A stretch of 64,000 bases of DNA from Sphingomonas sp. NBWT7 (GTDB taxonomy: Bacteria > Pseudomonadota > Alphaproteobacteria > Sphingomonadales > Sphingomonadaceae), in contig NZ_CP043639.1 in the NCBI RefSeq assembly GCF_014217605.1, positions 1,573,501 through 1,637,500 of the forward strand, in the 5' to 3' direction. Position numbers and translations under genes: made by a program. The notes beneath the pieces are model-generated. The model was not told the DNA's origin and did not search any database. It saw only the letters and a program-made list of their open reading frames with translations. Below are positions 53,515-63,076 of this stretch, piece after piece. The stretch's first letter is position 1. Every line of letters starts with the position of its first letter.

Positions 53515-54458
53515 GCTGCGCGTTCCGCGACGAGGTTGGACCACAATTGCGCCGCCTGCCGCTTGCCCCGCCGCCAGGCGCTCGCCGGCAGTGGACGATC
53601 GTCACGGTCGAGCGGCAGCGGCGGCCGGTCGGCGAAATGCGCGGTCGGCGCCACGTCGCGCCGTGCGGCAAGCAGCCTGCACAGCGCCTCGAAGCGCCGC
53701 ACGTGGACACGGTTCGCGGCAACGCCGGCGCGCGTCGCCAGCTCGAAACTATGCCCGACGATCGTCGTCGCGACGTGGCGCTCGGCGATCGCATGATCGA
53801 TTGCCGCGCGCATCTCGTCGGCCAACAGCGCGCAGATTTGGAAATTGCGCCACCTGCCCGGCCGATCCTCGATCACCGTCACCGGCACCTCGATCACGCC
53901 GTTGCGCACCACCGGCGCGATACGCGACGGTGGCAGCCCGATCGCACTCGGCCAGGGATGATGCGCGCCATTGTGGCTCGAATCGTACGTGATGCCGTTT
54001 GCCGCCAGCGCCGCCAGCGTGTCGTCGTTCGCCGAATAGCTGCCGCTGCGGAATGCAATCGGCGCGGGCGCCCCCGCCTTCACCAGCAGCGCCGCCGCCT
54101 CGGCGAGCATCTCGCGCTGCGCGTTCGCCGACAGGTCGATCAGCTCGAACGAACCGTGTGTCGCGCGATCGTCGAGCGATGCGCCGGCCCAGTTCGGGTG
54201 GCAGTGCAACTGCACTTCCTGCCCCGCCGCCAGCACCGCGGCGACGATCCGCTCGAACGGCGCAATTCCGTAGACCTGCGCCGGCATCGGATCGACGAAG
54301 AACGTCGCCTTCAGCCCGTGCCGCGCAAGGCAATCGAGCTGCCACGCCAGCCCCACCCCGCCCGGCTCGATCGATCGCGCCTCCACCGTCGCCGCGTCCA
54401 GCCCAGCGGCATGGTGCCGCCACGCGAGCTCGGTATCGATGGTGAGGAATACGTACAT
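53511..54458 (-). CDS. Polysaccharide deacetylase family protein (CE4-like)
   Basis: A 315-residue NodB-like fold protein. It begins MYVFLTIDTELAWRHHAAGL, with the first catalytic Asp pair location, then LARHGLKATFFVDP, GQEVQLHCHPNWAG (metal-binding His), and PIAFRSGSYSANDDTLAALA, which corresponds to motif 3 of CE4 enzymes. The canonical HTxxH second motif appears as HCHPN, so metal binding is likely but the activity on N-acetylated polymers is not certain. No signal peptide. It heads a coupled minus-strand run with the FemAB-like gene. Confidence 0.82.
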   Translation of the reverse strand: MYVFLTIDTELAWRHHAAGLDAATVEARSIEPGGVGLAWQLDCLARHGLKATFFVDPMPAQVYGIAPFERIVAAVLAAGQEVQLHCHPNWAGASLDDRATHGSFELIDLSANAQREMLAEAAALLVKAGAPAPIAFRSGSYSANDDTLAALAANGITYDSSHNGAHHPWPSAIGLPPSRIAPVVRNGVIEVPVTVIEDRPGRWRNFQICALLADEMRAAIDHAIAERHVATTIVGHSFELATRAGVAANRVHVRRFEALCRLLAARRDVAPTAHFADRPPLPLDRDDRPLPASAWRRGKRQAAQLWSNLVAERAA

Positions 54459-54523
54459 GCGCCCGTGCCTAGGCCGGCAGGGTGAACAAACGGCAAAGGC
54501 GCGTGCGTCCTGTGCGTTAAGCG

Positions 54524-56443
54524 TCAGCGCGCGTGGTAGAAGTCGTACACCTGCTGCGCCACGCCGGCGCTCACCCCCGGCGCCTTCTGCAGATCGGCGA
54601 GGCTCGCGTTGCGCACGGCGCGCGCGGTGCCGAAATGCATCAGCAGCGCCTTCTTGCGCGCCGGGCCGATGCCCGGCACCTCGTCGAGCGGGCTCGCGCC
54701 GATCGCCTTGGCGCGCTTCTCGCGGTGCGCGCCGATGACGAAACGGTGCACCTCGTCGCGCAGCCGCTGGAGGTAGAACAGCACGGGCGAATTGACCGGC
54801 AGCGTCAGCTCGCGCCCGTCCATCAGGTGGAACACCTCGCGCCCCTCGCGGCCGTGATGCGGCCCCTTGGCGACGCCGACGAGGCACACGTCCTCGATCC
54901 CCAGATCCTCCAGCACCGCCTTCGCCGCGTTGAGCTGCCCGCGCCCGCCGTCGAGCAGCACCAGATCGGGCCACGTGTCGCCGTCGCGGTCGGGATCCTC
55001 CTCGATCGCGCGCGCGAAGCGCCGCCGCAGCACCTCGCGCATCATCGCGAAATCATCGTCGGTCGCCGCCTGCTTGATGTTGAACTTGCGATACTGGCCC
55101 TTGCGGAACCCCTCCGGCCCCGCGACGACCATCGCGCCGACCGCATTGGTGCCCTGGATGTGGCTGTTGTCGTACACCTCGATCCGCTGCGGCGGCTCGG
55201 CCAGTTCGAACAGGTCGGCCACCTCGCGATTGAGCTTCGCCTGCGTCGTCGATTCCGCCAGCCGACGCTCTAACGCCTCCTTGGCGTTCCGGCACGCCTG
55301 CTCCATCAGCCGCTTGCGCGTGCCGCGCTGCGGCACCTCGATCGCCACCTTGCGCCCGGCGATGCTCCCCAGTGCCTCGGTCAACACCTCGACGTCCGGC
55401 AGCGCGCGATCGACCAGCACGGTGCGCGCCGGCGGCACCTCCTCGTAGAATTGCATCAGAAACTGCGTCATCACTTCCGCCTCGCTCACCTCGGCGGTGT
55501 GCGTCGGGAAGAAGCTGCGGTGGCCCCAATTCTGCCCGCCGCGGATGAAGAACGCCTGGATGCCGATCACCCCTTCGAGGCAGGCGAGCGCGAAGATATC
55601 GGCGTCGCCCACCCCTTCGGCGTTGATGAACTGCGTACCCTGGATGAAGGTCAGCGCGCGCAGCCGGTCGCGCACCACCGCCGCCTGCTCGAAATCCATC
55701 GCCTCGGACGCCGCCTGCATCTGCGCGCCGAGCTTCGCCTGCACGTCGGTGGTCTTGCCGGCGAGGAACTTCTTCGCGTCGCCGATCAGTTCCTCATAGC
55801 CCGGCTTGTCGATACGCCCGACGCACGGCGCGGAACAGCGCTTGATCTGGTACAGCAGGCACGGCCGGTCGCGCGTCTTGAAGAAGCCGTCGGTGCAGCT
55901 CCTGAGCAGGAAAAGCTTCTGCAGCGCGTTGAGCGTGTTGTTGACGCTGCCAGCGCTCGCGAACGGGCCGTAGTAATCGCCCTTCGCGCGCCGCGCCCCG
56001 CGATGCTTCTGGATGCGCGGAAAGTCGTGATCGGCGCGCAGCAGGATGAACGGGAAGCTTTTGTCGTCGCGCAGCAGCACGTTGTACGGCGGGCGATAGC
56101 GCTTGATCAGCTGCGCCTCGAGCAGCAGCGCCTCGGCCTCGTTGTTGGTCGTCACGATCGTCATCGATCGCGTTTGCGACACCATCCGCTGAAGCCGCTT
56201 GGTCAGGTTCTTGATCTGCGTGTAGTTGGAGACGCGGTTCTTCAGCGCGCGCGCCTTGCCGACGTACAGCACCTCGCCCTTCGCATCCTGCATGCGGTAC
56301 ACGCCGGGCTTCAGCGGCAGCGTCTTTACGACGTTGCGGATCGCGGCCACGCCCGCCTCCAGATCGGGCGCGTCGCTGCCACGGATCGCGTAGGTGGCTT
56401 TCTCTTCGTTGAACCGGTCGGGCGGGCCGTAGGAACCTTGCAT
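54524..56443 (-). CDS. uvrC: Excinuclease ABC subunit C
   Basis: Dual-incision nuclease of nucleotide excision repair. 639 residues. The N-terminal GIY-YIG nuclease (5' side of the reaction is by the C-terminal domain) shows PLKPGVYRMQDAKGEVLYVG and KARALKNRVSNYTQ. The central zinc/cysteine region has CLLYQIKRCSAPCVGRI. The UVR helix and RNase H-like domain follow (IEVYDNSHIQGTNAVGAMVV, LVLLDGGRGQLNAAKAVLED). The C-terminal helix-hairpin-helix pair is DEVPGIGPARKKALLMHFG and LQKAPGVSAGVAQQVYDFY. No SOS box was found upstream, in contrast to uvrA. Confidence 0.97.
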   Translation of the reverse strand: MQGSYGPPDRFNEEKATYAIRGSDAPDLEAGVAAIRNVVKTLPLKPGVYRMQDAKGEVLYVGKARALKNRVSNYTQIKNLTKRLQRMVSQTRSMTIVTTNNEAEALLLEAQLIKRYRPPYNVLLRDDKSFPFILLRADHDFPRIQKHRGARRAKGDYYGPFASAGSVNNTLNALQKLFLLRSCTDGFFKTRDRPCLLYQIKRCSAPCVGRIDKPGYEELIGDAKKFLAGKTTDVQAKLGAQMQAASEAMDFEQAAVVRDRLRALTFIQGTQFINAEGVGDADIFALACLEGVIGIQAFFIRGGQNWGHRSFFPTHTAEVSEAEVMTQFLMQFYEEVPPARTVLVDRALPDVEVLTEALGSIAGRKVAIEVPQRGTRKRLMEQACRNAKEALERRLAESTTQAKLNREVADLFELAEPPQRIEVYDNSHIQGTNAVGAMVVAGPEGFRKGQYRKFNIKQAATDDDFAMMREVLRRRFARAIEEDPDRDGDTWPDLVLLDGGRGQLNAAKAVLEDLGIEDVCLVGVAKGPHHGREGREVFHLMDGRELTLPVNSPVLFYLQRLRDEVHRFVIGAHREKRAKAIGASPLDEVPGIGPARKKALLMHFGTARAVRNASLADLQKAPGVSAGVAQQVYDFYHAR

Positions 56444-56568
56444 CGTGCGCCGAATCTAGGGACTCGCTCCCGCGCTAGCCACCCCTCTCCGACGATGTTG
56501 CAGCTTCACCGCCAGCCTGAACGCAACGTCGCGGGGAACGCGCATCACCCGTAACCCGTTGGGGCGGC

Positions 56569-56910
56569 ATGACCAGCAAACGCGATAGCCACGGCCGCTT
56601 CAAGGCCGATCGTTCCAACCGCACCCTTGCGATCGGCACCGCCACTGCAATCGGCGCGATCGCGACCGGGCTCGCCAGCGCGATCCATTTCGGGCTGTTC
56701 GACCGCTTCTTCGCCGCGCGTGACGGCCACGCCGCGCCCGATCTTGAGGGCGATCGCCATCCGGGGCCGGACAGCCGCGCGCCCGATCATTTCCGGCCCG
56801 ATCCCACCGCCCCGGTATCCGCCGCCGATCGCGAGGCGCTGCGCCCCGCTACCGGCCCGGCGCCGGGCTTCGCCGCCGATCGCGGCGGCGTGCGCAGCCA
56901 GCCCGACTAA
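56569..56910 (+). CDS. Small hypothetical membrane protein
   Basis: A 113-residue frame: MTSKRDSHGRFKADRSNRTL, then one hydrophobic helix (AIGTATAIGAIATGLASAIH), then a proline/aspartate-rich soluble tail (ARDGHAAPDLEGDRHPGPDS and onward). The positively charged N-terminus suggests N-in topology with the tail in the periplasm. No family is recognised. It lies between the divergent uvrC gene and the convergent ABC permease gene. Confidence 0.6.
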   Translation: MTSKRDSHGRFKADRSNRTLAIGTATAIGAIATGLASAIHFGLFDRFFAARDGHAAPDLEGDRHPGPDSRAPDHFRPDPTAPVSAADREALRPATGPAPGFAADRGGVRSQPD

Positions 56911-56928
56911 TCCCGGCTCGGCGCCGCG

Positions 56929-59424
56929 CTATTCGTAGCGCAGCGCCTTGATCGGATTGGCGCGCGCCACGCGCCAAGCGTGTCCGGCGATCGTCGCCAC
57001 CGCGATCGCCAGCGCCAGCGCCCCCGCCAGCAGGAACGGCGTCGGCCCCAGCGCCATGCGCGTGTCGAAGCCGTTCAGCCAGTCGCGCATCACCCACCAG
57101 GCGATCGGCCAGGCGATGATGTTGGCGATCAGCACCGGGCGGCTGAACTGCCATACCAGTAGCCGCACGATGTCCTGCGTGCGCGCGCCCAGCACCTTGC
57201 GGATGCCGATCTCCTTGGTCCGCCGCTCCGCGGTGAACGCCGCCAGCCCGAACAGCCCGAGGCACGCGATGATCACCGCCAGCCCTGCGAAGCCCGCGAA
57301 GATCTTCGCCCGCGCATCCTCCGCCTTGTACAGGTCCTCGATGATCGCCTCGCTGAACTCCGCCTCGAACGGTACGTCAGGCACGATCTGCTTCCACACC
57401 CGCTCCGCCGCCGCGCGCACCTGCGCTGGATCACCGTTGTAGCGGATCACCATGTTGCTGGTCCCTTCGCGCGTGCCCAGGAACATGATCGGGTCGAGCG
57501 GCTCGCGCACCGATCGGAAGCGCGCATCCTTGACGACGCCGACGACGGTCAGCGTCATCTCGCCGTTGTCGGAGCCAAGCCCGGTGCGCACCGTCTTGCC
57601 CACCGCCTCCTGCGCGCTCCGCGCGCCGAGCTTGCGGGCGGCATATTCATTGATCACGATATTGGCGCCGCGGGCGACGAGCGCGCGCACCTCCTCGGGC
57701 TTCTCGGGGAAGGACAGCGTCTGATCGTCCATCGGACGCGCCGGATCGAACCAGCGCCCCGCCACCAGCTGCAGCCCCATCGCATCCTTGAAGCCCTGGT
57801 CGACGCGGTAGCGGCCGAGCGTGATCGACTGCGGATTGCCCGGCAAAAGCACGCCCGAATTGCTCGCATTCTGCGTCGCGACGCCGATGTCGGTACGGCC
57901 GACGGCGACCACGCCCGGGATGCGCTTCATCTGCTCGACCATCTGCTCGCCGCGACCAATCAGCTGATACCGGCTCAGCCCGTCGAGCTGCAGCACGTGA
58001 TCGCGCTTGTACCCCGAATCGACCGAACGGGCGTAGACCGTTTGGCCGAAGACGATCGCGGTGCAGATGATCAGCCCGATCGAGATCGCGAACTGCGCCA
58101 CCACCAGTACACTGCGCAGCCGCCCCGTGCCCGGCGTCTCGGCCGACGACTTGTTCGCCTTGAGTACGCTCGCCGGCTGGAAGCGCGACAGGAAGAATGC
58201 CGGATACAGTCCGCCGAGCACGCCGACGATCAGCATCAGCGCGATGGCCGGCAGCAGCATCCCGCCCGCGCCGATGTAGTTGAAGGCGAGCCCGGCATCG
58301 AGCAACGCGCCGAACGGCCGCACCAGCAGCTCGGCGAGGGCGAGCGCAATGACGACCGCGATCGCGGCGACGAGCAGAGATTCGCCGACGAACTGGCCGA
58401 TCAGCTGCCGGCGCGTCGCGCCGAGCACCTTGCGCAGCGCCACTTCGCGTGCGCGCTGCCCCGCGCGCGCCGTCGCCAGATTGGTGAAGTTCACCACCGC
58501 CATGCCCAGGATCAGCGCGGCGATGATCGCGAAGGTCGCAATCGTCGCGCGATCGTTGCCCGGCGTCATTGCGCCGCCCTGCGTCTTGCCGAGGTGGATA
58601 TCGGCAAGCGGCACGAAAAGCCAATCGGTCTCGTCGCCGGCATTATAGCGCGTGCCGCCGAAATTCTCGTCGGGGATGTTGCGCTTCTCCCACGCCGGCA
58701 TCTGCGCGTTGATCGTCGCGACATCGGTGCCCGGCTTCAGCTTGGCGTAGACCCAGCCCGACTGGCAGCCCCAGCAAGTGAGGAAATCGGGCTCCTGCGC
58801 GAAATAGGACGGGAAGTCGCGCCGCACCACGGCATTGAGCTTCATGTGCGAGTTCTTGGGCAGGTCGGCGAGCACCGCGTTGATGCGATAATCGTATGTC
58901 TTGCCCTTCTGGATCAGGCTGATCGTGCGGCCGACCACGTCGTCGGTACCGAACTGCCGCACCGCCTCCGACTGCGTCAGCACCGCGGTGTCGGGCGCGT
59001 CGAGCGCGGTCTTCGATCCGCGCAGCACCGGGAAATCGAACACGCCGAGCAGGTCGCCGTTGACGACGAGATAGTCCTTCGCCGTCGTCACCTGCCCGTC
59101 CTTGCTGATCGTCGGGCTGCTGCCGAGCACGTAGACGGTCTTCTCGATCTGCGGGAAATCCTTCCGCAGCCGTTCCTCGGTGACGTAGCTCGCCATCTGC
59201 ATGAAGAACGGATTGCCGTCTCGCGGTTTGGGAAACCACGTCTGGAACTGATAGGTGTTCTCGCCGTCGGGCACCCAGCGGTCGAAGCTCGTCTCGTACC
59301 GGATGAACACCAGAATAAGCAGGCAGGCCGCCATGCCGATCGCGAGGCCGAGCAGGTTGATCAGCGAATAGGTGCGGTTCTTGGCCAATGCCCGGAACGC
59401 GACGGTGAAATAGTTGCGCCACAT
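56929..59424 (-). CDS. MacB/FtsX-type ABC transporter permease
   Basis: An 831-residue mechanotransmission-type ABC permease with two MacB-PCD/FtsX units. The start MWRNYFTVAFRALAKNRTYS leads into the first membrane helix (INLLGLAIGMAACLLILVFI), followed by a large periplasmic domain (about residues 40-280). Helices and the coupling region follow at FTNLATARAGQRAREVALRK / VLGATRRQLIGQFVGESLLV, then a second unit ending with TKEIGIRKVLGARTQDIVRL. Such permeases do not pump through the membrane but drive export of periplasmic substrates or lipoproteins with an adaptor. It is the third gene of the operon after the HlyD adaptor and ATPase. Confidence 0.92.
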   Translation of the reverse strand: MWRNYFTVAFRALAKNRTYSLINLLGLAIGMAACLLILVFIRYETSFDRWVPDGENTYQFQTWFPKPRDGNPFFMQMASYVTEERLRKDFPQIEKTVYVLGSSPTISKDGQVTTAKDYLVVNGDLLGVFDFPVLRGSKTALDAPDTAVLTQSEAVRQFGTDDVVGRTISLIQKGKTYDYRINAVLADLPKNSHMKLNAVVRRDFPSYFAQEPDFLTCWGCQSGWVYAKLKPGTDVATINAQMPAWEKRNIPDENFGGTRYNAGDETDWLFVPLADIHLGKTQGGAMTPGNDRATIATFAIIAALILGMAVVNFTNLATARAGQRAREVALRKVLGATRRQLIGQFVGESLLVAAIAVVIALALAELLVRPFGALLDAGLAFNYIGAGGMLLPAIALMLIVGVLGGLYPAFFLSRFQPASVLKANKSSAETPGTGRLRSVLVVAQFAISIGLIICTAIVFGQTVYARSVDSGYKRDHVLQLDGLSRYQLIGRGEQMVEQMKRIPGVVAVGRTDIGVATQNASNSGVLLPGNPQSITLGRYRVDQGFKDAMGLQLVAGRWFDPARPMDDQTLSFPEKPEEVRALVARGANIVINEYAARKLGARSAQEAVGKTVRTGLGSDNGEMTLTVVGVVKDARFRSVREPLDPIMFLGTREGTSNMVIRYNGDPAQVRAAAERVWKQIVPDVPFEAEFSEAIIEDLYKAEDARAKIFAGFAGLAVIIACLGLFGLAAFTAERRTKEIGIRKVLGARTQDIVRLLVWQFSRPVLIANIIAWPIAWWVMRDWLNGFDTRMALGPTPFLLAGALALAIAVATIAGHAWRVARANPIKALRYE

Positions 59425-59450
59425 GGCGTCATCCTCCCCTGTTGCCGCGA

Positions 59451-60131
59451 TCAGGCCGCGCGGCGGCGTTCTTGCAGGATTCGGCCGTCGAGCATGTTGA
59501 CGACGCGGCTGGCATAATCGGCGTGCGCGGGCGAGTGCGTCACCATCACGATCGTCGCCCCTTCGCCGTTCAGCCCCTGCAGCATCCGCATCACCTCCTC
59601 GCCGTGATTGGTGTCGAGATTGCCGGTCGGTTCGTCGGCGAGGATCAGTTTGGGCTTGGCGACCAGCGCGCGCGCCACCGCGACGCGCTGCTGCTGCCCG
59701 CCCGACAGCTGGCTCGGCCGATGTCGCGCGCGATGCGCGATGCCGACGCGGTCCATCACCTCGTCGGTACGCTGGCGGCGCTCGGCGGCGGGCACGTCGT
59801 GGTAGAGCAGCGCGAGCTCGATGTTGTCGCGCACCGACAGCTCGTCGACCAGGTTGAAGCTCTGGAAGATGAAGCCGATGTTCTCCTTGCGGAAATCGGC
59901 AAGCTTGCCCTCGGCGAGCCCGGCGACTTCGGTGCCGTCGAACACGTACGATCCGCTCGTCGGGCTATCGAGCATGCCGACGACGTTGAGCAGGGTCGAT
60001 TTACCGCAGCCCGACGGCCCCATGATCGCGACGAACTCGCCCGACGCGATGTCGAGGTCGATCCCGTCGAGCGCCACCGTCTCGACGCTGTCGGTGCGGT
60101 ACAGCCGCGCCACGTCCCGCATGCGAAGCAT
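59451..60131 (-). CDS. ABC transporter ATP-binding protein (LolD/MacB type)
   Basis: The 226-residue ATPase for the adjacent permease. Motifs: Walker [11 protein letters not shown]-loop in [20 protein letters not shown], signature [15 protein letters not shown], Walker [21 protein letters not shown] and switch histidine in [13 protein letters not shown]. The ATG at 60131 overlaps the adaptor stop (TGATG). Its closest type is the lipoprotein-releasing/MacB ATPase class. The whole set is a tripartite MacAB-like exporter in which the outer membrane TolC partner is not encoded here. Confidence 0.93.
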   Translation of the reverse strand: MLRMRDVARLYRTDSVETVALDGIDLDIASGEFVAIMGPSGCGKSTLLNVVGMLDSPTSGSYVFDGTEVAGLAEGKLADFRKENIGFIFQSFNLVDELSVRDNIELALLYHDVPAAERRQRTDEVMDRVGIAHRARHRPSQLSGGQQQRVAVARALVAKPKLILADEPTGNLDTNHGEEVMRMLQGLNGEGATIVMVTHSPAHADYASRVVNMLDGRILQERRRAA

Positions 60132-61453
60132 CAATTATCCTTTCCTTGGGTGAGGTCGAGCGCGTCCTTGTCGGCGAACCCGGTATAGGGGGAGGTGATC
60201 ACGCGCTCGCCGGCGGTGAGCCCGTCGAGCACCTCGATCGTGTCGGCGTTGCGGCGGCCGAGGCGTACCGGGCGCTTCACCGCGCGCGCCCCGTCGGGCG
60301 CGACGACGAACACCCACGCGCCGCCCGTGTCGTTGTAGAAGGCGCCGTTGGGCAGCAGCACCGCCGGCGTCGGATCGCCTAGCGTCAGCCGCGCCTGCAC
60401 CGTCTGCCCGCGCTGCAACCCGGCGGGCTCGGCGCCCAGGAACTGCAGCTCGATCTGGAACTGCCCGTTCTGCACCTGCGGGAAGATCTTGGTGACGCGC
60501 GCCTGCTGCCGGCCCGTCCCCGCCTCGATCGTCGCGCGCTGGCACACCGCGACACGGCCAAGGTAATATTCGTCGACGCCTGCGCGCAGCTTGTTGCGGC
60601 CGGGCGAGTCGATCTGCCCGATCCGCTCGCCGCGCTGCATCGACTGGCCGACCTGGATCGAGAAGCCCGACAATTGCCCCGCCACCGGCGCGCGCAGCTT
60701 CAGCGCGTCGAGATTGGCGCGCGCCAGATGCAGCCCCGATTGCAGGATCGCGGTCGACGCGCGTTGCTGCGCCAGCTGGCTGCGCAGCAGCCGATCGTCG
60801 GTCGACTGGCCCTGCCGCAGCACGGCGACACGCCGCTGCTCGTAGCGCAGCTGGTCGGTGGTGTCGGCGAACTGGCGCCCCGCGACGAAGCCGCGCTGCG
60901 CCAGCGGCTCCTCACGCTCGAACTGGCGCCGCGTCTTGATCATCGCGAGCTCGGCCTCGAGCACGTTTCGCTGATTGGCGACGCGCGTCTGCGCCAGCGC
61001 CAGCTCCTGGCTGCGCATGTTGTTGATTTGCTGCTCGACCTCGGTCTGCCGCGCCAGCGTCGACAGCTGCAGCTCGGCGTTGGAAAGCACCGCGATCGGC
61101 TGCCCCTTCGCCAGCGTCGCACCGTCCTCGACCAGCACTTCCTCGACGCGCCCGCCCTCGATCGCGTCGATATAGACCGTCAGCAGCGGCTCGACGCGCG
61201 TGCGCAGCGGAATGTAATCGTCGAACGTGCCGCGCGTGACGGTCGCGATCGACAGCCGGTCGGCGGCGACGCTCTGCGTGCCGGCACGCGGCGCCAGCCA
61301 CCAGAACAGCGCCGCCGCCACGATCAGCGCCGCGACGATCCCACCGATCACCGCAGCCTTGGGCAGGCGGCGACGCTCGATCACCCGGTCCATCCCGCTG
61401 CCGGAGACCGCCGCGCCTTCCGCACGATCCTTGGGGAGCCGCACGACGCTCAT
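60131..61453 (-). CDS. HlyD/MacA-type periplasmic adaptor protein
   Basis: Membrane fusion protein of 440 residues linking the inner-membrane ABC pump to an outer-membrane channel. One N-terminal helix (AAVIGGIVAALIVAAALFWW) is followed by a lipoyl half-motif (VEEVLVEDGATLAKGQPIAV), a long coiled-coil hairpin (about residues 150-270, rich in R/Q/E/L), the second lipoyl half (LKLRAPVAGQLSGFSIQVGQ) and beta-barrel and membrane-proximal domains. The start MSVVRLPKDR at 61453 is preferred over in-frame extensions. The first gene of the operon; a sigma-54 promoter is found upstream. Confidence 0.92.
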   Translation of the reverse strand: MSVVRLPKDRAEGAAVSGSGMDRVIERRRLPKAAVIGGIVAALIVAAALFWWLAPRAGTQSVAADRLSIATVTRGTFDDYIPLRTRVEPLLTVYIDAIEGGRVEEVLVEDGATLAKGQPIAVLSNAELQLSTLARQTEVEQQINNMRSQELALAQTRVANQRNVLEAELAMIKTRRQFEREEPLAQRGFVAGRQFADTTDQLRYEQRRVAVLRQGQSTDDRLLRSQLAQQRASTAILQSGLHLARANLDALKLRAPVAGQLSGFSIQVGQSMQRGERIGQIDSPGRNKLRAGVDEYYLGRVAVCQRATIEAGTGRQQARVTKIFPQVQNGQFQIELQFLGAEPAGLQRGQTVQARLTLGDPTPAVLLPNGAFYNDTGGAWVFVVAPDGARAVKRPVRLGRRNADTIEVLDGLTAGERVITSPYTGFADKDALDLTQGKDN

Positions 61454-61538
61454 GTCCGCTTCCGGACGGCGGCGGTGTCCGGTTCCGGACGGTTGAGCGG
61501 GTCGGGGGCAGCAAGAACGCGGATCATGCCGGGCTTGT

Positions 61539-61555
61539 TGCATCGCGCGTGCCAA
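61539..61555 (-). promoter_or_regulatory. Sigma-54 promoter of the ABC exporter operon
   Basis: On the minus strand the sequence TTGGCACGCGCGATGCA carries the invariant GG (-24) and GC (-12) separated by ten bases. It is close to the consensus TGGCACG-N4-TTGCA; the only clear deviation is A for T before GC. It lies 86 bases upstream of the adaptor ATG, leaving a 5' leader of roughly 75 bases. Divergently encoded next to it is an NtrC-type activator. Confidence 0.8.
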
Positions 61556-61584
61556 ATGCCCGGCGCCTCAGCGTAGCGACACCG

Positions 61585-61601
61585 TTGCGCAAGTGGCACA
61601 A
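61585..61601. promoter_or_regulatory. Candidate enhancer (UAS) dyad for the NtrC-type regulator
   Basis: TTGCGCAAGTGGCACAA is an imperfect palindrome (TTG-G-C...G-C-CAA symmetric positions) between the divergent genes. It lies 30 bases upstream of the sigma-54 promoter. It overlaps a weaker plus-strand sigma-54-like sequence (TGGCACAACAATTGAT, 61594-61609), which could give autoregulation of the regulator gene. Confidence 0.45.
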
Positions 61602-61648
61602 CAATTGATTGTCCGCTGCCGACCACAGGTTGTACGGGAGCGGACGCA

Positions 61649-63016
<1,368 letters not shown>

Positions 63017-63076
63017 GGCACGTGCCGCACTGCACCGGTTTCATCGCCGCGAAGCGCGCCCGCTCGGAACGCCCGC

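Noticed and set aside
56444..56568. LexA box before uvrC
   Set aside because: GAAC words occur but with 13-base spacing, not the 7-base spacing of the recA and uvrA boxes.
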